Shown here: positions 62,690 through 64,000 of the stretch, piece after piece
Layout of the letters: each line of letters begins with the position of its first letter
Position numbering within the stretch: position 1 is the first letter of the stretch
Origin: Hydractinia symbiolongicarpus
Lineage: Eukaryota; Cnidaria; Hydrozoa; Anthoathecata; Hydractiniidae
DNA length: 64,000 nt
Direction: 5' to 3'
Assembly (NCBI RefSeq): GCF_029227915.1
Contig: NC_079878.1
Location: 29,601,501 to 29,665,500 of the forward strand
Made by a program: the position numbers and the translations under genes
The notes under the pieces: generated by a model
The model's input: only the letters and a program-made list of their open reading frames with translations
What the model was told of the DNA's origin: nothing
Databases searched by the model: none

Positions 62690-64000
62690 CAGGAATGTTT
62701 TCATTTTTGATGAGACGCTTAATGAAAGAAGTTTAATCGCCGGCAAACGAAAACCCGCGATTTCCCGTAAATTCCGGGCTTGGCCCGTATAGTCGAATGT
62801 ATACAAAGAAAGTACCCTGTGAGTAAAATCATTTCCCGAACGATTTTTTAAATTATTTTTTCACCACTAAAACGCATGAGACTTGTAGTTTTCAAAAATG
62901 TTTTCATTTTTAATGAGACGCTGAATATAAGAAGTTTAATCGCCTGCAAACAAAAACCCGCGATTTCCCGTAAATCCCGTGCTTGGCCCGTATAGTCGAG
63001 TACATACAAAGAAAGTACCCTGTGAGTAAACTCATTTCCAGAACGATTTTTTAAATTATCTTTTCACCACTAAAACGCATGAGACTTGTAGTTTTCAAAA
63101 ATGTTTTCATTTTTGATGAGACTTTGAATAAAAGAAGTTTAATCGCCGGCAAACGAAAACCCGCGAATTCCCGTAAATCCTGGACTCGGCCCGTATAGTC
63201 AAAAGTATACAAAGAAAATACCCAGGGAGTAAAAACATTTCCCGAACGATTTTTTAAATTATTTTTTCACCACTAAAACGCATGAGACTTGTAGTTTTCA
63301 GGAATGTTTTCCTTTTTGATGAGACGCTGAATAAAAGATGTTTAATCGCCGGCAAACGAAAAGCCGCGATATCCCGTAAATCCCGGACTCGGCCCGTATA
63401 GTCAAAAGTATACAAAGAAAGTACCCAGGGAGTAAACTCATTCCCCGAACGATTTTTTAAATTATTTTTTCACCACTTAAACGCATGAGAATTGTAGTTT
63501 TCAGGAATGTTTTCATTTTTGATGAGACGCTTAATGAAAGAAGTTTAATCGCCGGCAAACGAAAACCCGCGATTTCCCGTAAATTCCGGGCTTGTCCCGT
63601 ATAGTCGAATGTATGCAAAGAAAGTACCCTGTGAGTAAAATCATTTCCCGAACGATTTTTTAAATTATTTTTTCACCACTAAAACGCATGAGACTAGTAG
63701 TTTTCAAAAATGTTTTCATTTTTAATGACACGCTGAATATAAGAAGTTTAATCGCCTGCAAAAAAAAACCCGCGATTTCCCGTGAATCCCGTGCTTGGCC
63801 CGTATAGTCGAGTACATACAAAGAAAGTACCCTGTGAGTAAACTCATTTCCAGAACGATTTTTTAAATTATCTTTTCACCACTAAAACGCATGAGACTTG
63901 TAGTTTTCAAAAATGTTTTCATTTTTGATGAGACTTTGAATAAAAGAAGTTTAATCGCCGGCAAACGAAAACCCGCGAATTCCCGTAAATCCTGGACTCG
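62690..64000 (+). repeat. 4-monomer HOR (period 812 bp), second copy cut by the window edge
   Basis: Copy 1 is about 62690-63501; copy 2 starts at about 63502 and runs off the window. Markers at offset 812: GAGTAAAATCATTTCCC (62821/63633), GACTTTGAATAAAAG (63120/63932), AATTCCGGGCTTG and CGCCTGCAAA. The array therefore continues beyond 64000. Confidence 0.78.

Larger units (their letters stand above)
1..64000. repeat. Satellite DNA array, ~203-bp monomer, fills the whole window
   Basis: The same unit recurs about 315 times without interruption. Recurring landmarks in every unit are ACGCATGAGACTTGTAG, AATGTTTTCATTTTTGATG, TTTCCCGTAAATCCC and TACAAAGAAA. Distances between identical landmarks are multiples of 203 (203, 406, 812, 1015, 1218, 1421, 2842), give or take small indels. 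No unique sequence, transposon or gene interrupts it. Units differ from one another at scattered sites, and combinations of variants define higher-order repeats. A nucleosome-sized period and HOR structure are typical of centromeric or pericentromeric satellites in eukaryotes. That location is inference; I do not recognise the family. Confidence 0.98.
1741..64000 (+). repeat. Right arm: ~307 satellite monomers in the majority orientation
   Basis: All units run the same way, each opening with CGATTTTTTAAATTATTTT or a close variant and ending near CATTTCCCGAA. I found no further orientation switch. Monomer subtypes are told apart mainly by the segment before TACAAAGAAA: GTCAAAAGTA, GTCGAATGTA, GTCGAGTATA, GTCGAGGATA, GCCAAAAGTA, TGCCAAAAGTA, GTCAATAGTA and ATCAAAAGTA. 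These tags recur in ordered series, which is how the HOR blocks listed below were recognised. Confidence 0.97.

Noticed and set aside
1-64000. CRISPR array or other prokaryotic direct-repeat system
   Set aside because: The whole 203-bp unit repeats with no constant-repeat and unique-spacer alternation, and there are no associated genes.

Overview
The whole 64 kb window is one uninterrupted tandem satellite DNA array. The repeat unit is about 203 bp (roughly 315 units, about 38% GC in a hand-built consensus). I see no protein-coding gene, tRNA, rRNA, transposon, CRISPR array or unique-sequence island on either strand. The array is gene-free, has higher-order repeats (HORs) and a near-nucleosomal period, and its recurrent variants fall mostly at CpG. 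This points to a eukaryotic heterochromatin assembly, probably centromeric, pericentromeric or subtelomeric. I do not recognise the satellite family and cannot name the organism.

Layout: bases 1 to about 1740 hold about 8.5 monomers in one orientation. At 1738-1742 the array flips, and from there to 64000 all monomers run the opposite way. The switch has no spacer and shares 5 bp (CGATT) between the two sides. The long right arm is a mosaic of HOR blocks made by repeated unequal exchange: 5-mers (about 3.4-5.5 kb), a 14-mer duplicated in tandem (about 5.16-10.84 kb), a 6-mer pair (12.6-15.0 kb), 5-mers (14.3-16.4 and 17.0-19.8 kb), a 9/10-mer pair (23.1-27.0 kb), a more diverged stretch (29.4-31.4 kb), single-monomer duplications (32.0-32.4 kb), 4-mers and 12-mers (34.9-38.9 kb), and a very large 47-mer of 9540 bp present twice in tandem (37.6-56.7 kb) and nearly identical. 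Then come a 9-mer pair (56.2-59.8 kb), a 2-mer pair (61.0-61.8 kb) and a 4-mer that runs off the right edge (62.7-64.0 kb). Many breakpoints can be located to within a few bases because the exchange left a chimeric monomer.

Each monomer has two parts: an A/T-rich half containing a 22-bp perfect dyad (9-bp arms, TTTT loop), and a CpG-rich core of about 50 bp with four CCCG tetranucleotides spaced 10, 9 and 11 bp apart. On the complementary strand the core is a set of four GGG runs, a near-canonical G-quadruplex motif. There are no genes to work together here. The biology on offer is array structure, its turnover history and possible non-B DNA or protein-binding signals in the monomer. Open reading frames of 60-120 codons recur throughout, but they are shadows of the repeat: 203 is not a multiple of 3.
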